In this document: positions 46,196 to 55,451 of the stretch, in pieces
Layout: every line of letters begins with the position of its first letter
Numbering within the stretch: position 1 is the first letter of the stretch
From: CAWBBA01 sp963741625
Lineage (GTDB): Bacteria; Desulfobacterota; Desulfomonilia; Desulfomonilales; Desulfomonilaceae
Assembly: GCA_963741625.1 (NCBI GenBank)
Contig: CAVUIT010000012.1
Location: 682,001 to 746,000, forward strand
DNA: 64,000 bases
Direction: 5' to 3'
Position numbers and translations under genes: made by a program
Notes under the pieces: model-generated
Told to the model about the DNA's origin: nothing
The model's database searches: none
Seen by the model: the letters and a program-made list of their open reading frames with translations, nothing else

Positions 46196-47851
46196 ATGGC
46201 TTACAATATCTTAGTGTCGGACAATCTGCACCAGCAGGGGATTGACCTTCTGCGAGAACGCGAAGGCTTCCATGTGGACGTTAAGACCGGTCTGTCTACG
46301 GATGACCTGATAAAGGTAATAGGGGCTTACCACGGACTCGTGATTCGCAGTGCCACTACCGTGACGGCAGACCTCTTGCGTCATGCCTCATTACTCAAGG
46401 TGATCGGCCGTGCCGGGACTGGACTGGACAATGTGGACGTCCCCGAGGCTACGCGACGGGGCATAGTCGTCATGAACACACCCGGGGGAAACGCTGAGGC
46501 CACTGCGGAGCATACCATAAGCCTCATTATGTGTGCCCATCGTCACATTGCCCAGGCCGTGGAGTCCATGAAGGCCGGGAAATGGGAAAAGAAAAAATTC
46601 CAAGGTCGGGAAATAGCCGGTAGGACCCTTGGGGTGATAGGCCTGGGGAAAGTCGGCAGCATAGTGGGCAAACTGGCCTCTCGCGGGCTTAAGATGAACG
46701 TCCTCGGGTATGATCCGGTCACGACTGTGGAGGCTGCCTCACAGGCCGGCGTCAAACTCGTCTCGCTGAGTGAAATCTTCAGTCGGTCGCATGTGATTAC
46801 CGTGCATACGCCTCTAAACGATGAGACCCGTGGATTCATCAATGCCGCAGCATTCGAAAAGATGAGAAACGGTGTAATCGTCGTTAATTGCGCCCGAGGC
46901 GGGATAATCGACGAAAATGCGCTTCTGGATGCCCTGGAATCCGGCAAAGTCGCTTCAGCGGCGCTGGACGTATATTCAATCAAACCACCGGGCGAGCATC
47001 CCCTGGTGATGCATCCGAGGGTGGTGACCACACCTCATCTTGGAGCCTCAACAGGTGAGGCCCAGATCAATGTCGCCGTCGCGGTGGTAAACCAAATAAT
47101 TGACTATTTGGAGAAGGGGCTTGTCAGAAACGCGGTGAACCTTCCGAGCATAGACCCAGCCCAAGCCGCCAAGATGGTCCCGTACCTAAATTTGGCCCAG
47201 AGGCTGGCCCAATTCCTCGGCAGGCTTACTGCGGGCGGCATTGTGGAACTTGAAGTGGAATACCAAGGTGAAATTGCGGCATGGGACTTGAGACCCTTGA
47301 CTTATTCTGCGCTCGTCGGTCTGCTTTCCGGCTTTGAGGGCACGGATGTTAACCAAGTCAATGCGCCGATGATCGCGCAGGCGAGGGGCATCCGGGTCTT
47401 GGAAACAACGCTTAAAGAAAGCGAATTACACGGGTCTTCCTTGGTGATGAGGACCAGAACGTCGGAAGGGACTTCCCACATGGTACAAGGAGCCCTTATC
47501 CGGCGTATCGGCTACGAACCACGCATCATCGGAATCGATGGATTTGTGACCGAAGCAGTGCCGGCAGGTCCTATGCTCATAGTTACCAATAGAGATGTTC
47601 CCGGGATGATTGCCGGTATGTCCGGAGCTCTGGCCGGCAGGAGAATCAATATCGCACAGATGAATCTGTCACGAGATCGCGCCGGCGGCAAGGCCATGTC
47701 AATTATCAACATTGACACCCCTGCCGATGAGTCCACTCTCGACAGCATACGGAATATTCAGGGAATCATCAGCGTGAAGCAGGTGATTCTGGATTCGGGA
47801 CCGGGCGCTGACGTGGCGGCAGCTTCCACCCGTGACACTGTTTCGGTTTGA
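46196..47851 (+). CDS. serA: D-3-phosphoglycerate dehydrogenase
   Basis: 551 residues, the long form with intervening and ACT domains. NAD motif TLGVIGLGKVGSIVGKLA, the catalytic-domain signatures VITVHTPLNDETRGFINA and NCARGGIIDENALLDAL, the HPRVVTTPHLGAST region with the catalytic His, then a regulatory ASB domain and a C-terminal ACT domain (IVTNRDVPGMIAGMSGALA). It oxidises 3-phosphoglycerate to 3-phosphohydroxypyruvate, the first step of serine synthesis; the ACT domain suggests serine feedback. The last 20 residues extend beyond the usual end. Confidence 0.96.
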   Translation: MAYNILVSDNLHQQGIDLLREREGFHVDVKTGLSTDDLIKVIGAYHGLVIRSATTVTADLLRHASLLKVIGRAGTGLDNVDVPEATRRGIVVMNTPGGNAEATAEHTISLIMCAHRHIAQAVESMKAGKWEKKKFQGREIAGRTLGVIGLGKVGSIVGKLASRGLKMNVLGYDPVTTVEAASQAGVKLVSLSEIFSRSHVITVHTPLNDETRGFINAAAFEKMRNGVIVVNCARGGIIDENALLDALESGKVASAALDVYSIKPPGEHPLVMHPRVVTTPHLGASTGEAQINVAVAVVNQIIDYLEKGLVRNAVNLPSIDPAQAAKMVPYLNLAQRLAQFLGRLTAGGIVELEVEYQGEIAAWDLRPLTYSALVGLLSGFEGTDVNQVNAPMIAQARGIRVLETTLKESELHGSSLVMRTRTSEGTSHMVQGALIRRIGYEPRIIGIDGFVTEAVPAGPMLIVTNRDVPGMIAGMSGALAGRRINIAQMNLSRDRAGGKAMSIINIDTPADESTLDSIRNIQGIISVKQVILDSGPGADVAAASTRDTVSV

Positions 47852-47903
47852 GACGTCTCAGAAGCAAAATCGGCTTATTTAGTAATAAGAAAGGCATGAC
47901 GGT

Positions 47904-49193
47904 TTGAGCACTTTAGTAATAGTGGGGACCCAGTGGGGTGACGAAGGCAAAGGCAAAGTGGTGGACCTGCTTACCAGCCGCGCAGAAGTGGTGGTTCGCT
48001 TTCAAGGTGGTAACAATGCAGGACACACTTTAAAGGTTAGCGGTGAACAGATCATAGTTCATCTAATACCGTCAGGAATACTCTATCCTGAAACCATCAA
48101 CATAATTGCCAACGGCTTAGTTGTGGACCCTGGCGTGCTTCTCGAGGAAAAGGAGACGTTGCGAAAGAAGGGCCACTTTCTCAATGACCGGCAGTTGCTG
48201 ATTTCCGAACGGGCGCACGTCATTATGCCGTATCACAAGATTATCGACCATGGCCGAGAAGAGATCCTAGGCGAGGCCAAGATCGGCACCACCGGCAGGG
48301 GAATCGGTCCCGCCTATGAAGACAAGGCTTCCAGGATGGGAATTCGGATGGGCGACCTTTTGAGGCCCGACAGTTTGCAGCAGCGGGTTGTGGCAGCCCT
48401 GGAAGAAAAGAATTTCATGATAGAGCATCGATTCAAGCGCCCTAGGCTGGATCCCAAGCAAGTGGTAGAGCAGTACGTTGAATACGGCAAGAAACTCGCG
48501 CCCCATATAACAGACACCGCACATGTACTTTACAACAAGATCATGGACGGAAGTCGCATCCTCTATGAAGGTGCGCAAGGGACGCTTCTGGACATTGATC
48601 ACGGGACATATCCATTTGTGACCTCCTCAAACGTAGTGGCCGGAAACGTTTGCTGCGGCGCAGGTGTCAGCCCTACTTCTGTGGAAAGTATATGGGGGGT
48701 TGTGAAAGCCTACTCGACAAGGGTGGGGCAGGGCGGATTTCCTACTGAACTGAACGACGAACTAGGAGAGAAGATCCGCGAAATCGGCGCGGAATTCGGG
48801 GCCACAACTGGAAGGCCGCGCCGCTGCGGCTGGTTGGATTTGGTCGTGGTGAATCACAGCGTTCGGCTCAACGGTTTGACGGGAATTGCTTTGACGAAAA
48901 TGGATGTGCTCACCGGCATATCTCCCCTGAAAATCTGCACCGGGTACGAGCTGGACGGCCAAGCCATAGATAGAGTACCCGCGGATATTAAGGACCTGGA
49001 AAGGCTGGTGCCGATCTATAGGGAAGTAAAAGGGTGGGACAAGCCGCTTGATTTTTGCCGATCCTTTGAAGATTTGCCCAAGAAAGCCAGGGATTACGTT
49101 GAGACCATTGAACACCTGACAGGCGTTCCCGTTACGTTGGTTTCGGTCGGCCCTGCAAGGGAGCAGAGCATACTACGCAAGTCACCATTCTGA
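47904..49193 (+). CDS. purA: Adenylosuccinate synthetase
   Basis: 429 residues. GTP loop GTQWGDEGKGKVVDLL, QGGNNAGHTL, the IMP/Asp-binding block GTTGRGIGPAYEDKASR and the end TGVPVTLVSVGPAREQSI. It joins aspartate to IMP using GTP to give adenylosuccinate in AMP synthesis. The start is a TTG (47904), as the protein opens STLVIVGTQWGD directly and no ATG is available in frame; GAAAGG stands upstream. 53 bases after serA and on the same strand, so perhaps cotranscribed. Confidence 0.96.
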   Translation: MSTLVIVGTQWGDEGKGKVVDLLTSRAEVVVRFQGGNNAGHTLKVSGEQIIVHLIPSGILYPETINIIANGLVVDPGVLLEEKETLRKKGHFLNDRQLLISERAHVIMPYHKIIDHGREEILGEAKIGTTGRGIGPAYEDKASRMGIRMGDLLRPDSLQQRVVAALEEKNFMIEHRFKRPRLDPKQVVEQYVEYGKKLAPHITDTAHVLYNKIMDGSRILYEGAQGTLLDIDHGTYPFVTSSNVVAGNVCCGAGVSPTSVESIWGVVKAYSTRVGQGGFPTELNDELGEKIREIGAEFGATTGRPRRCGWLDLVVVNHSVRLNGLTGIALTKMDVLTGISPLKICTGYELDGQAIDRVPADIKDLERLVPIYREVKGWDKPLDFCRSFEDLPKKARDYVETIEHLTGVPVTLVSVGPAREQSILRKSPF

Positions 49194-49204
49194 TGCTGAA
49201 GCCG

Positions 49205-49408
49205 TTAGCCTCCGAATGACGGGTGTATGAACTCCACCCTATCCCCTTCTTTTATCGCAAGGGTTTTGAAATCCTTTCGGTAGACGAATCGGCCGTTGAT
49301 TTCAACTATCACAGCAGGATCGTCCTCTTCGCTCCTGTCAAGCAGGTCTTGGACTGTCAGTTCGCAACCGACAAAGTCTTCGGGAAAACCGTTGAATATG
49401 AATCTCAA
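49205..49408 (-). CDS. ThiS/MoaD-like sulfur-carrier protein
   Basis: 67 residues with the ubiquitin-like beta-grasp pattern and the C-terminal Gly-Gly tail (IHPSFGG), which is adenylated and thiocarboxylated in this family. ThiS serves thiamine synthesis, MoaD molybdopterin; length and VIVEINGRFVYRKDFKT favour ThiS type, while the position 95 bases downstream of a molybdoenzyme operon favours molybdopterin. The true partner cannot be decided here. Its stop is 11 bases from the purA stop (convergent). Confidence 0.8.
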   Translation of the reverse strand: MRFIFNGFPEDFVGCELTVQDLLDRSEEDDPAVIVEINGRFVYRKDFKTLAIKEGDRVEFIHPSFGG

Positions 49409-49503
49409 TTCACGAGCCTCGGCGGGAATTCCTGATCACTGTCTGTTGCAGTCAAGCTGCCTATCATGCCGGGCCATTGTCTGCTCTCTTTTATCTTTCC
49501 GCC

Positions 49504-51858
49504 CTATTTTTTGTCCTTTTGAGCCCTGATGGCCATGTAGAGCCTTTCCGAAGTGCAAGGCAATTCGGTTACCCTCACGCCCGTGGCGTCATAAATGGCA
49601 TTAAGTATCGCGGGGATAGTGGGCATGATTGCCCCTTCACCCACCTCTTTTGCACCGTATGGCCCATTGGGCTCATTGGATTCCACAATGATACTCTTTA
49701 CATTCGGCATATCCAGGGCTGTAGCGATGCGGTACTCGCCCAGAGACGCATTCACGACTCGGCCGTGAGAGTCGAACTTCACCTCCTCAAAAAGACACTC
49801 GCCCAACCCCATGGAAAGTGATCCCTGCATCTGTCCCTCGACAGAGGTGCGATTTATCGCGAGGCCACAATCATGAGCATCGGTCATGTCGTCAACGGTG
49901 ACCTGTCCTGTCTCGAGATCCACTGTGACCTCCACAACCTGGGCCGAACAGCCATAGGCGGGTGAAGTGCCCACCGCAGCTCCCTTGTAGTCTCCGCCAA
50001 GTCTGGGAGGTTTGTACTTTCCAGTGCCCACCAGAGTTCCACCCTTTAAATAGGCCAGCCGCGCAGCTTCCCTGAACGTGAGATATTCCCCGGTAGGCGG
50101 GTCTGTCCAGCCACGGTGCTCTTTGATGTATAGCGTACGAATCTTCTCGAAGTCCCCAGGACCCCCATTGAAACGCACCGTGCCATTTCGGAAGGTGATG
50201 GACGCTGGGTCGCACCCCATCGCTTCAGCCAGGTAAGCAGCAATCTGATCGCGCACGTGCTCTGCGGCTTCTTTCGTCGCATGACCGGTCATAAGGGTTT
50301 GACGGCTGGAGTATGCCCCCAGATCTACGCTCAGGTCCGTGTCCCCTGATGCCACTCGGACATTATTCAAGGGAATTCCCAGAGTCTCGGCCGCGATCAT
50401 TGCGAATGCCGTGTCCGACCCCTGACCTATCTCGGCTGACCCGGTAAGTACGTTCGCGATGCCCCCATCTTCGCTGACCTTGATCACTACCGTTGAATGA
50501 TAAGTATCCGACCGATAGATGGGGTAACCTGCTCCGGAAACGAAGAAACCGCAGGCCATGCCGATCCCTTTGCCTTTGGGCAGCTTCCCCTTCTTGTTTT
50601 GCCAGTCCGAATTGTCACGCACTGCCTCGACACACTCCTTCATGCCCAGGCTGGACATATCGAGCTGGTTGACTGTGGTATCTCCTGCGGTCATCATGTT
50701 CTTGACACGCATTTCCACGGGGTCGATGCCGAGCTTTTCCGCGGCCATGTCCACGAGCTGCTCGAACGCGGCCCTGTGAATCACTCCGCCGTGGCCTCTC
50801 TGTGCCCCGCATGCCGGCTTATTGGTATAAGCCCTGTAACCATCATATTTCATCGCTTGGAGCTTGTACGGTCCTCCAAGTAGCGATCCGGCGTAATATA
50901 CTGTGGCGATGCCGAAGCTCGTGTAAGCTCCCCCGTCCAGGACGGCCTTGTTCTTGAGCGCCACCAGAGTGCCGTCTTTTTTCACTCCCAGGCTCATCTC
51001 CGCGTAGAACTGGTGGCGGGCTCGGCTGTGCAAGAAGACCTGCTCTCTGGAGTAAGTCATCTTCACCGGCTTCCCTGTGCGTCGAGCGAGCAATGCGCAG
51101 CTCATCTCCAATGGGGTGGCTTCACACTTGGGACCGAATCCGCCGCCCACATACGGCTTGACCACTCTGACGTTCCCCACGGGGATTTGAAGGACCATAG
51201 CCACGGTTCTCATCACATAATGTGGGACCTGCGTTGACGTGTGCAGAGTGAGCTTGCCGTCGAGATCAAAGACAGCCAGACAAGAGTGGGGCTCAATAAA
51301 GGCTGCATCCTGACGTTTATTGAGAAATGTGTGATCCACTACCAGATCGCACGCAGCAAGGGCCGCATCCGTGTCCCCAAACTCTTGATGGACTTCGGCA
51401 GTCAAGTTGCCCGGAAATGCATCATGTATCTGGGGTGCACCCTCTTTCATCGCCTCGAACATGTCGAAGACGGCAGGAAGCTCTTCGTAATCCACCTTAA
51501 TAAGACTAAGCGCCTCCTGCGCGGTGGCCTGATCAACAGCTGCCAAAGCAGCTATCTCATCCCCAACGTAACGGACCTTGTCATGTGCGAATAGGGTCTC
51601 GTCGTACCGAGCGGGCGATACCCCGTATTTTATCAGCCCTGCCTCTTTGGCCGTAATCACAGACTTGACGCCAGGAAGCTTGAGGGCCTTAGAAGTGTCG
51701 ATATGAAGAATCTTCGCGTGTGCGAGGGGGCTCTGGAGTATCGCAGCGTAAAGCATCCCAGGCATGCTCAGGTCGTCCGCGTATTTCGCACGTCCGGTTG
51801 CTTTAGCAGGAGCATCCAGCCTTGGGGCCCTTGTACCGAGAACCTGGAATTCTGTCAT
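49504..51858 (-). CDS. Xanthine-dehydrogenase-family molybdenum-binding subunit
   Basis: 784 residues, the large subunit of a molybdenum hydroxylase. Opens VLGTRAPRLDAPAKATGRAK; the Mo-pterin region includes KPYVGGGFGPKCE, the GSAEIGQGSDTAFAMIAAE block and the C-terminal GPYGAKEVGEGAIMPTIPAI with the conserved GE that holds the active-site glutamate. Such enzymes hydroxylate aromatic or heterocyclic carbon (xanthine, nicotinate, aldehydes, 4-hydroxybenzoyl-CoA). The alpha subunit of 4-hydroxybenzoyl-CoA reductase is a near relative, but the FAD subunit lacks that enzyme's extra Fe-S loop. Substrate unknown. ATG 51858 is preferred (GGAGG upstream); it lies one base after the Fe-S gene's stop. 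Confidence 0.9.
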   Translation of the reverse strand: MTEFQVLGTRAPRLDAPAKATGRAKYADDLSMPGMLYAAILQSPLAHAKILHIDTSKALKLPGVKSVITAKEAGLIKYGVSPARYDETLFAHDKVRYVGDEIAALAAVDQATAQEALSLIKVDYEELPAVFDMFEAMKEGAPQIHDAFPGNLTAEVHQEFGDTDAALAACDLVVDHTFLNKRQDAAFIEPHSCLAVFDLDGKLTLHTSTQVPHYVMRTVAMVLQIPVGNVRVVKPYVGGGFGPKCEATPLEMSCALLARRTGKPVKMTYSREQVFLHSRARHQFYAEMSLGVKKDGTLVALKNKAVLDGGAYTSFGIATVYYAGSLLGGPYKLQAMKYDGYRAYTNKPACGAQRGHGGVIHRAAFEQLVDMAAEKLGIDPVEMRVKNMMTAGDTTVNQLDMSSLGMKECVEAVRDNSDWQNKKGKLPKGKGIGMACGFFVSGAGYPIYRSDTYHSTVVIKVSEDGGIANVLTGSAEIGQGSDTAFAMIAAETLGIPLNNVRVASGDTDLSVDLGAYSSRQTLMTGHATKEAAEHVRDQIAAYLAEAMGCDPASITFRNGTVRFNGGPGDFEKIRTLYIKEHRGWTDPPTGEYLTFREAARLAYLKGGTLVGTGKYKPPRLGGDYKGAAVGTSPAYGCSAQVVEVTVDLETGQVTVDDMTDAHDCGLAINRTSVEGQMQGSLSMGLGECLFEEVKFDSHGRVVNASLGEYRIATALDMPNVKSIIVESNEPNGPYGAKEVGEGAIMPTIPAILNAIYDATGVRVTELPCTSERLYMAIRAQKDKK

Positions 51859-51859
51859 T

Positions 51860-52342
51860 TCAGGATACCTCCGTTCCCTCAATTGTCTTCACGGCTTCTT
51901 GTACGGCTTCAACAATCTTCTGATAACCGGTGCACCGGCAAAGGTTCCCCGAGATCGCTGTGCGAATCTCATGTTCCGTAGGCTTTGGATTCGCGTCCAA
52001 GAGGGCCTTGGCTGATAGGATCATGCCGGGTGAGCAGAATCCGCATTGAATGGCTCCCTTGTCCACAAACGCCTGCTGAATTGGGTGCAGTTTACCGTTT
52101 TCAGCCAACCCCTCGATGGTGAGGACCTCCCGCCCTGCCGCCTGAACCGCAAGCACTAGACACGAATTTACGGGCATGCCGTCGACGATAACCGTGCAGG
52201 CTCCGCAATCTCCAAGACCGCAGCCGTGCTTCGTCCCTGTCAGTCCCAGGCCATCTCGCAAGAACTGTAAGAGGGTCTCGTTAGGCTCCACTGCGGCTTC
52301 AACCGGCTCCCCGTTAACGGTCAACTGGATTATGGTCTTCAT
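51860..52342 (-). CDS. Xanthine-dehydrogenase-family [2Fe-2S] subunit
   Basis: 160 residues, the small subunit. First cluster ligands in KHGCGLGDCGACTVIVDG (plant ferredoxin type), second in CGFCSPGM and CRCTGY. It passes electrons from the molybdenum centre to the FAD subunit. ATG 52342 is chosen since GGGGAGA stands eight bases before it; the longer frame begins with a short non-homologous stretch. Middle gene of a three-gene operon, almost touching the molybdenum subunit. Confidence 0.94.
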   Translation of the reverse strand: MKTIIQLTVNGEPVEAAVEPNETLLQFLRDGLGLTGTKHGCGLGDCGACTVIVDGMPVNSCLVLAVQAAGREVLTIEGLAENGKLHPIQQAFVDKGAIQCGFCSPGMILSAKALLDANPKPTEHEIRTAISGNLCRCTGYQKIVEAVQEAVKTIEGTEVS

Positions 52343-52385
52343 CGTGTTTATCTCCCCGGAATCAAAGTTCAAAGCGCCTGACGGT

Positions 52386-53273
52386 TTACGGCTTCCAGGA
52401 GCGCGCCTGCTCCAACGACGCTTGCAGTGACTTTCTCGTAAGGACTTCGATCATCATGCACCGGTATTCCATAGTGCCTCGATGATCAGTGATCGGACTG
52501 CACATGCCCACACCGACCTCGCCCGCTTTTCGGAACAGCTCTTCGGACGGCTGCTGACCAACCAAAAGCTCTTCCGCGGCGAATGCGCGGACCGGCGTCG
52601 GCGCAACCGCTCCAAGGGCGATTCGCGCGTCCACTATGGGACCATCGGGCGACTGCAAGGTGATCATGGTGGCCACGTTTACCATTGAAATCTCAAGGGT
52701 CTTGCGCGCGCCAAGTTTTATGTAGTGGCCGCCGCTCCAGGGTGGGGGTGTCTCTATGTTGATCGATACCATCAGCTCATTGGGCTCGATCAGAGTGTCC
52801 CCGGGTCCCCGGAAAAAGTCGATGACTGGCACTTCACGCTCAGCAGAGTTGCTCTTGAGCTTTACCGTCGCGTTCAAAACCATGCAAGCAGGGGGAAGAT
52901 CCGCGGCCGGTCGGCCGTTCACAAGGTTTCCGCCGATGGTGGCCCTGTTCCGAATCATTGGGGCGCCGAGCTTTCCCGCAGCCAAAGCCAATGGTGTGAA
53001 TCTCTCCCTTAGCAGCTCATGACGTGACAAGTCCGCCGCGGTCGCAGCCGCCCCTACGGTCACTGCATGGCTATCCCGAGGAATAATGGCATCCATGCCA
53101 GGCACACGAGCAATGGAGATGACGTGGACAGGCTTGTCGATCTTGAGTTTCATTCTGACCAGAAGGTCTGTCCCGCCCGCCAGCACTTTGGCGTTGCCGC
53201 CGAACTCCGAGAGCAAGTGCAAGGCCTCTTCAAGCGTCGAAGGTTCGTGATAGTCAAATTTTGGCAGGAGCAT
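52386..53273 (-). CDS. Xanthine-dehydrogenase-family FAD-binding subunit
   Basis: 295 residues, the medium subunit of the CoxM/XdhB type. FAD motifs KVLAGGTDLLVRMK and ATIGGNLVNGRPAADLPP, then the C-terminal CO-dehydrogenase-flavoprotein domain. It has no 40-residue insertion with an added [4Fe-4S] cluster, so it is not a standard 4-hydroxybenzoyl-CoA reductase beta subunit. RBS AGGAAG five bases before ATG 53273. First gene of the operon and probably cotranscribed with the next two. Confidence 0.93.
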   Translation of the reverse strand: MLLPKFDYHEPSTLEEALHLLSEFGGNAKVLAGGTDLLVRMKLKIDKPVHVISIARVPGMDAIIPRDSHAVTVGAAATAADLSRHELLRERFTPLALAAGKLGAPMIRNRATIGGNLVNGRPAADLPPACMVLNATVKLKSNSAEREVPVIDFFRGPGDTLIEPNELMVSINIETPPPWSGGHYIKLGARKTLEISMVNVATMITLQSPDGPIVDARIALGAVAPTPVRAFAAEELLVGQQPSEELFRKAGEVGVGMCSPITDHRGTMEYRCMMIEVLTRKSLQASLEQARSWKP

Positions 53274-53394
53274 GGTTTCTTCCTCCTGTGAATGTGAGAG
53301 AAGAGTTGAAGGTCTTCAGGTTAGAAAACACAAACATAAGGGCACGTATTGATTCGCAGTGTAACAAGCCGTCAAGCGCCGGGGCAGAGTTCTT

Positions 53395-53739
53395 TCACGT
53401 AGGGGCGGCGGCTTCCATGACGGCTTCTATATCGTAAGAGGCGAGCCACCGGATCAGTTGCTCGCAGGTGTTTCGTATCTGCTCGTCCCGAAGAAAACTC
53501 TCGTCTCCACCTTCGTCCGGGTACGGTGGACACCTGAAGTACAACCAGCCGACATAGCCACCGAATGGCGTGCCATCCGTGGGCCTATTGCACGCCATTA
53601 CGCCGCGAGCAATTTGGACGTCAACAGGTACAACTACGTGATAATCGTCCCCTCTAGGGGATATTCCTATCCATCCTTCGTTGCCGGACCGAGCGGGCAG
53701 AGTGGCCCGGCCAACATCGTGGACCTTTATGCGTAGCAT
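53395..53739 (-). CDS. Hypothetical protein
   Basis: About 114 residues from ATG 53739, or 151 from 53850; the start is uncertain and neither has a strong ribosome site. It shows a strand-like start (MLRIKVHDVGRATLPARSG), a Trp/Gly-rich middle and a helical end (QIRNTCEQLIRWLASYDI). No family recognised. It stands between the molybdoenzyme operon and the IclR gene. Confidence 0.4.
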   Translation of the reverse strand: MLRIKVHDVGRATLPARSGNEGWIGISPRGDDYHVVVPVDVQIARGVMACNRPTDGTPFGGYVGWLYFRCPPYPDEGGDESFLRDEQIRNTCEQLIRWLASYDIEAVMEAAAPT

Positions 53740-54097
53740 AGGACGGCCTGGATTACTTTTCTGTATTAAGAACTTGTTTTTAGCATAGCCTCCAAGAAAA
53801 GTAGTGTCAAGCGATATCGTAGCCAGCGATGAAAACCATTTGACAATCATTTTGTGAAGGGCTACAACTTATTTTAGTTCATTATCATGAACTGTGCCGT
53901 ACTACAGGGAGAACGCGGTCACAGTCTAAAATAAATCATAACCAAGTCGCGTTCCCACAGCAAACTTGCGTTCGGCGTCGATTTCGCAGGCTCTCCTCTG
54001 CGAGGAACCGCGCGACCCGACTTGGCTCGGAGGTCTCGCCGGAAACGAGCGTAAGTTGCGCCATGTTTGACGCGGACTTAGCACAAGGTGAACCACG
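53740..54097. promoter_or_regulatory. Upstream region of the IclR gene with a long-range inverted repeat
   Basis: AACTTGCGTTCG (53963-53974) and CGAGCGTAAGTT (54046-54057) are inverted repeats with two mismatches, 71 bases apart, just before the IclR gene. A smaller CTCTCCTCTGCGAGG stem lies between. This may be an operator region for IclR or for the divergent molybdoenzyme genes. No gene is seen here. Confidence 0.4.
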
Positions 54098-54910
54098 GTG
54101 AGCAGCGCAAATCAGTCAGGCTACACTAAATACTCGGCTCCCATAGTCTTTAAGGCCATGCGGGTCTTGAAAATGATCCTCACCGCATCGCGGAATCCGG
54201 GAATAAGTGAGATCGCGGCTAAACTATCATTGGCCAAGTCCACCACTCACGGGATTCTCGCGGCCCTTGAGGAATCGGGGTGGGTGCTTCGTGACCCGAT
54301 TACCAGGAAATACACGTGCGGCCATGCAGTCAAGGATCTCGCGGGGAACGCGACGGTGAGGGTTCCTCTCGTGGACCAGGCACGGCCCCACCTGGAAAAG
54401 CTGGGGGCCGAGCTGGACGAAGATATCTTTCTCGGAATCTGCACAGGCCATCAACTGCTGATTCTGGACCAGATCGAATCGTCCAAAGAACTTAAGATGA
54501 GGGCTCGACCTGGCACCCGGATTACCATCTTCGCCGGCGCTGCAGGTAAGATATTCTTGGCCAATGAAGATCCGGAGGCCGTATCACGACGCATTCGTTC
54601 TCACCCACTGCCGAAATTCACTCCCGATTCGATCACAGATCCTGATCGGTACATGGCAGATTTGGACAAGGCGCGGGCCGAGGGCTTGGCATGGGACATG
54701 GGGCAGTACCTTCCCAATGTCTGGGCTGTGGCGGTTCCGATTTTCTACGGCAAGAAGACGAGAAAGCGTATGGTGGCAGGCTTCTGGGTGGTAGGCCTCG
54801 AATCGGAACTCAGCGCGCAGAGGATCCAGACCGCAAAGAATCTTGGTCGGCGGACCGGCGAAGCTCTGTCCCGGGCCATAAGCAATCATGGTGAGACACA
54901 CGGGGAATGA
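54098..54910 (+). CDS. IclR-family transcriptional regulator
   Basis: 270 residues. Winged-helix DNA-binding domain (residues about 15-75, ISEIAAKLSLAKSTTHGILAALEESGW), then an effector-binding IclR domain with LDQIESSKELKMRARPGTRI. IclR proteins regulate catabolic operons in answer to small carboxylic acids or aromatics. It lies beside the molybdenum-hydroxylase operon, which is a natural target, but control has not been shown. GTG start with AAGGTG upstream. Confidence 0.92.
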   Translation: MSSANQSGYTKYSAPIVFKAMRVLKMILTASRNPGISEIAAKLSLAKSTTHGILAALEESGWVLRDPITRKYTCGHAVKDLAGNATVRVPLVDQARPHLEKLGAELDEDIFLGICTGHQLLILDQIESSKELKMRARPGTRITIFAGAAGKIFLANEDPEAVSRRIRSHPLPKFTPDSITDPDRYMADLDKARAEGLAWDMGQYLPNVWAVAVPIFYGKKTRKRMVAGFWVVGLESELSAQRIQTAKNLGRRTGEALSRAISNHGETHGE

Positions 54911-54941
54911 GCACGGCCATCACATTGCAACGAGTCGTACC

Positions 54942-55451
54942 TTAGCCTTTCTTCGGACCTTGGAGAAACCGCTCTTCAATCAAGTCGCACAAAAGCTCGG
55001 GCTTGTTGAGATCGAAAACCGGGACGGTCGTCGGAGGGTTTGAAGGGTCACCAGCTATTGCAATCAGGTTTTCGTCGGCTTTACAGAGCAATTCCCGGTG
55101 CAGTTCACTCCTGAAGACCTCTATCTTCGGGTGAATCTCACGTTTGTATCCTTCCGTGATTATCAGGTCCACTCCTTGGATGAACCTGTCCCTGATTTCG
55201 GCCAGTGTGTGGTCATGGTCGGTGTCCACCACAAGCGCCAGTTTGGTTGGGGAGGAAATGACGGTCGCGGTTGCCCCTGCCTGCTTGTGCCTCCAGGAAT
55301 CCTTTCCCGGATGGTCGATCTCAAAACTGTGAGCATCGTGTTTTATGGTCCCGATCCGGTATCCACGTGACGATAATTCCTTGACGAGCTTTTCCAGCAG
55401 CGTGGTTTTCCCGGAGTCCGATTTTCCTACTACGGAGACGATAGGAATCAT
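54942..55451 (-). CDS. mobB: Molybdopterin-guanine dinucleotide biosynthesis protein B
   Basis: 169 residues. P-loop GKSDSGKTTLLEKLV, then TIKHDAHSFEIDHPGKDSWR, the MobB signature, and LIITEGYKREIHPKIEVFR. MobB is a GTPase that assists MobA in attaching GMP to molybdopterin. Together with the nearby molybdoenzyme genes it fits a local molybdenum theme. Convergent with the IclR gene. Confidence 0.94.
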   Translation of the reverse strand: MIPIVSVVGKSDSGKTTLLEKLVKELSSRGYRIGTIKHDAHSFEIDHPGKDSWRHKQAGATATVISSPTKLALVVDTDHDHTLAEIRDRFIQGVDLIITEGYKREIHPKIEVFRSELHRELLCKADENLIAIAGDPSNPPTTVPVFDLNKPELLCDLIEERFLQGPKKG

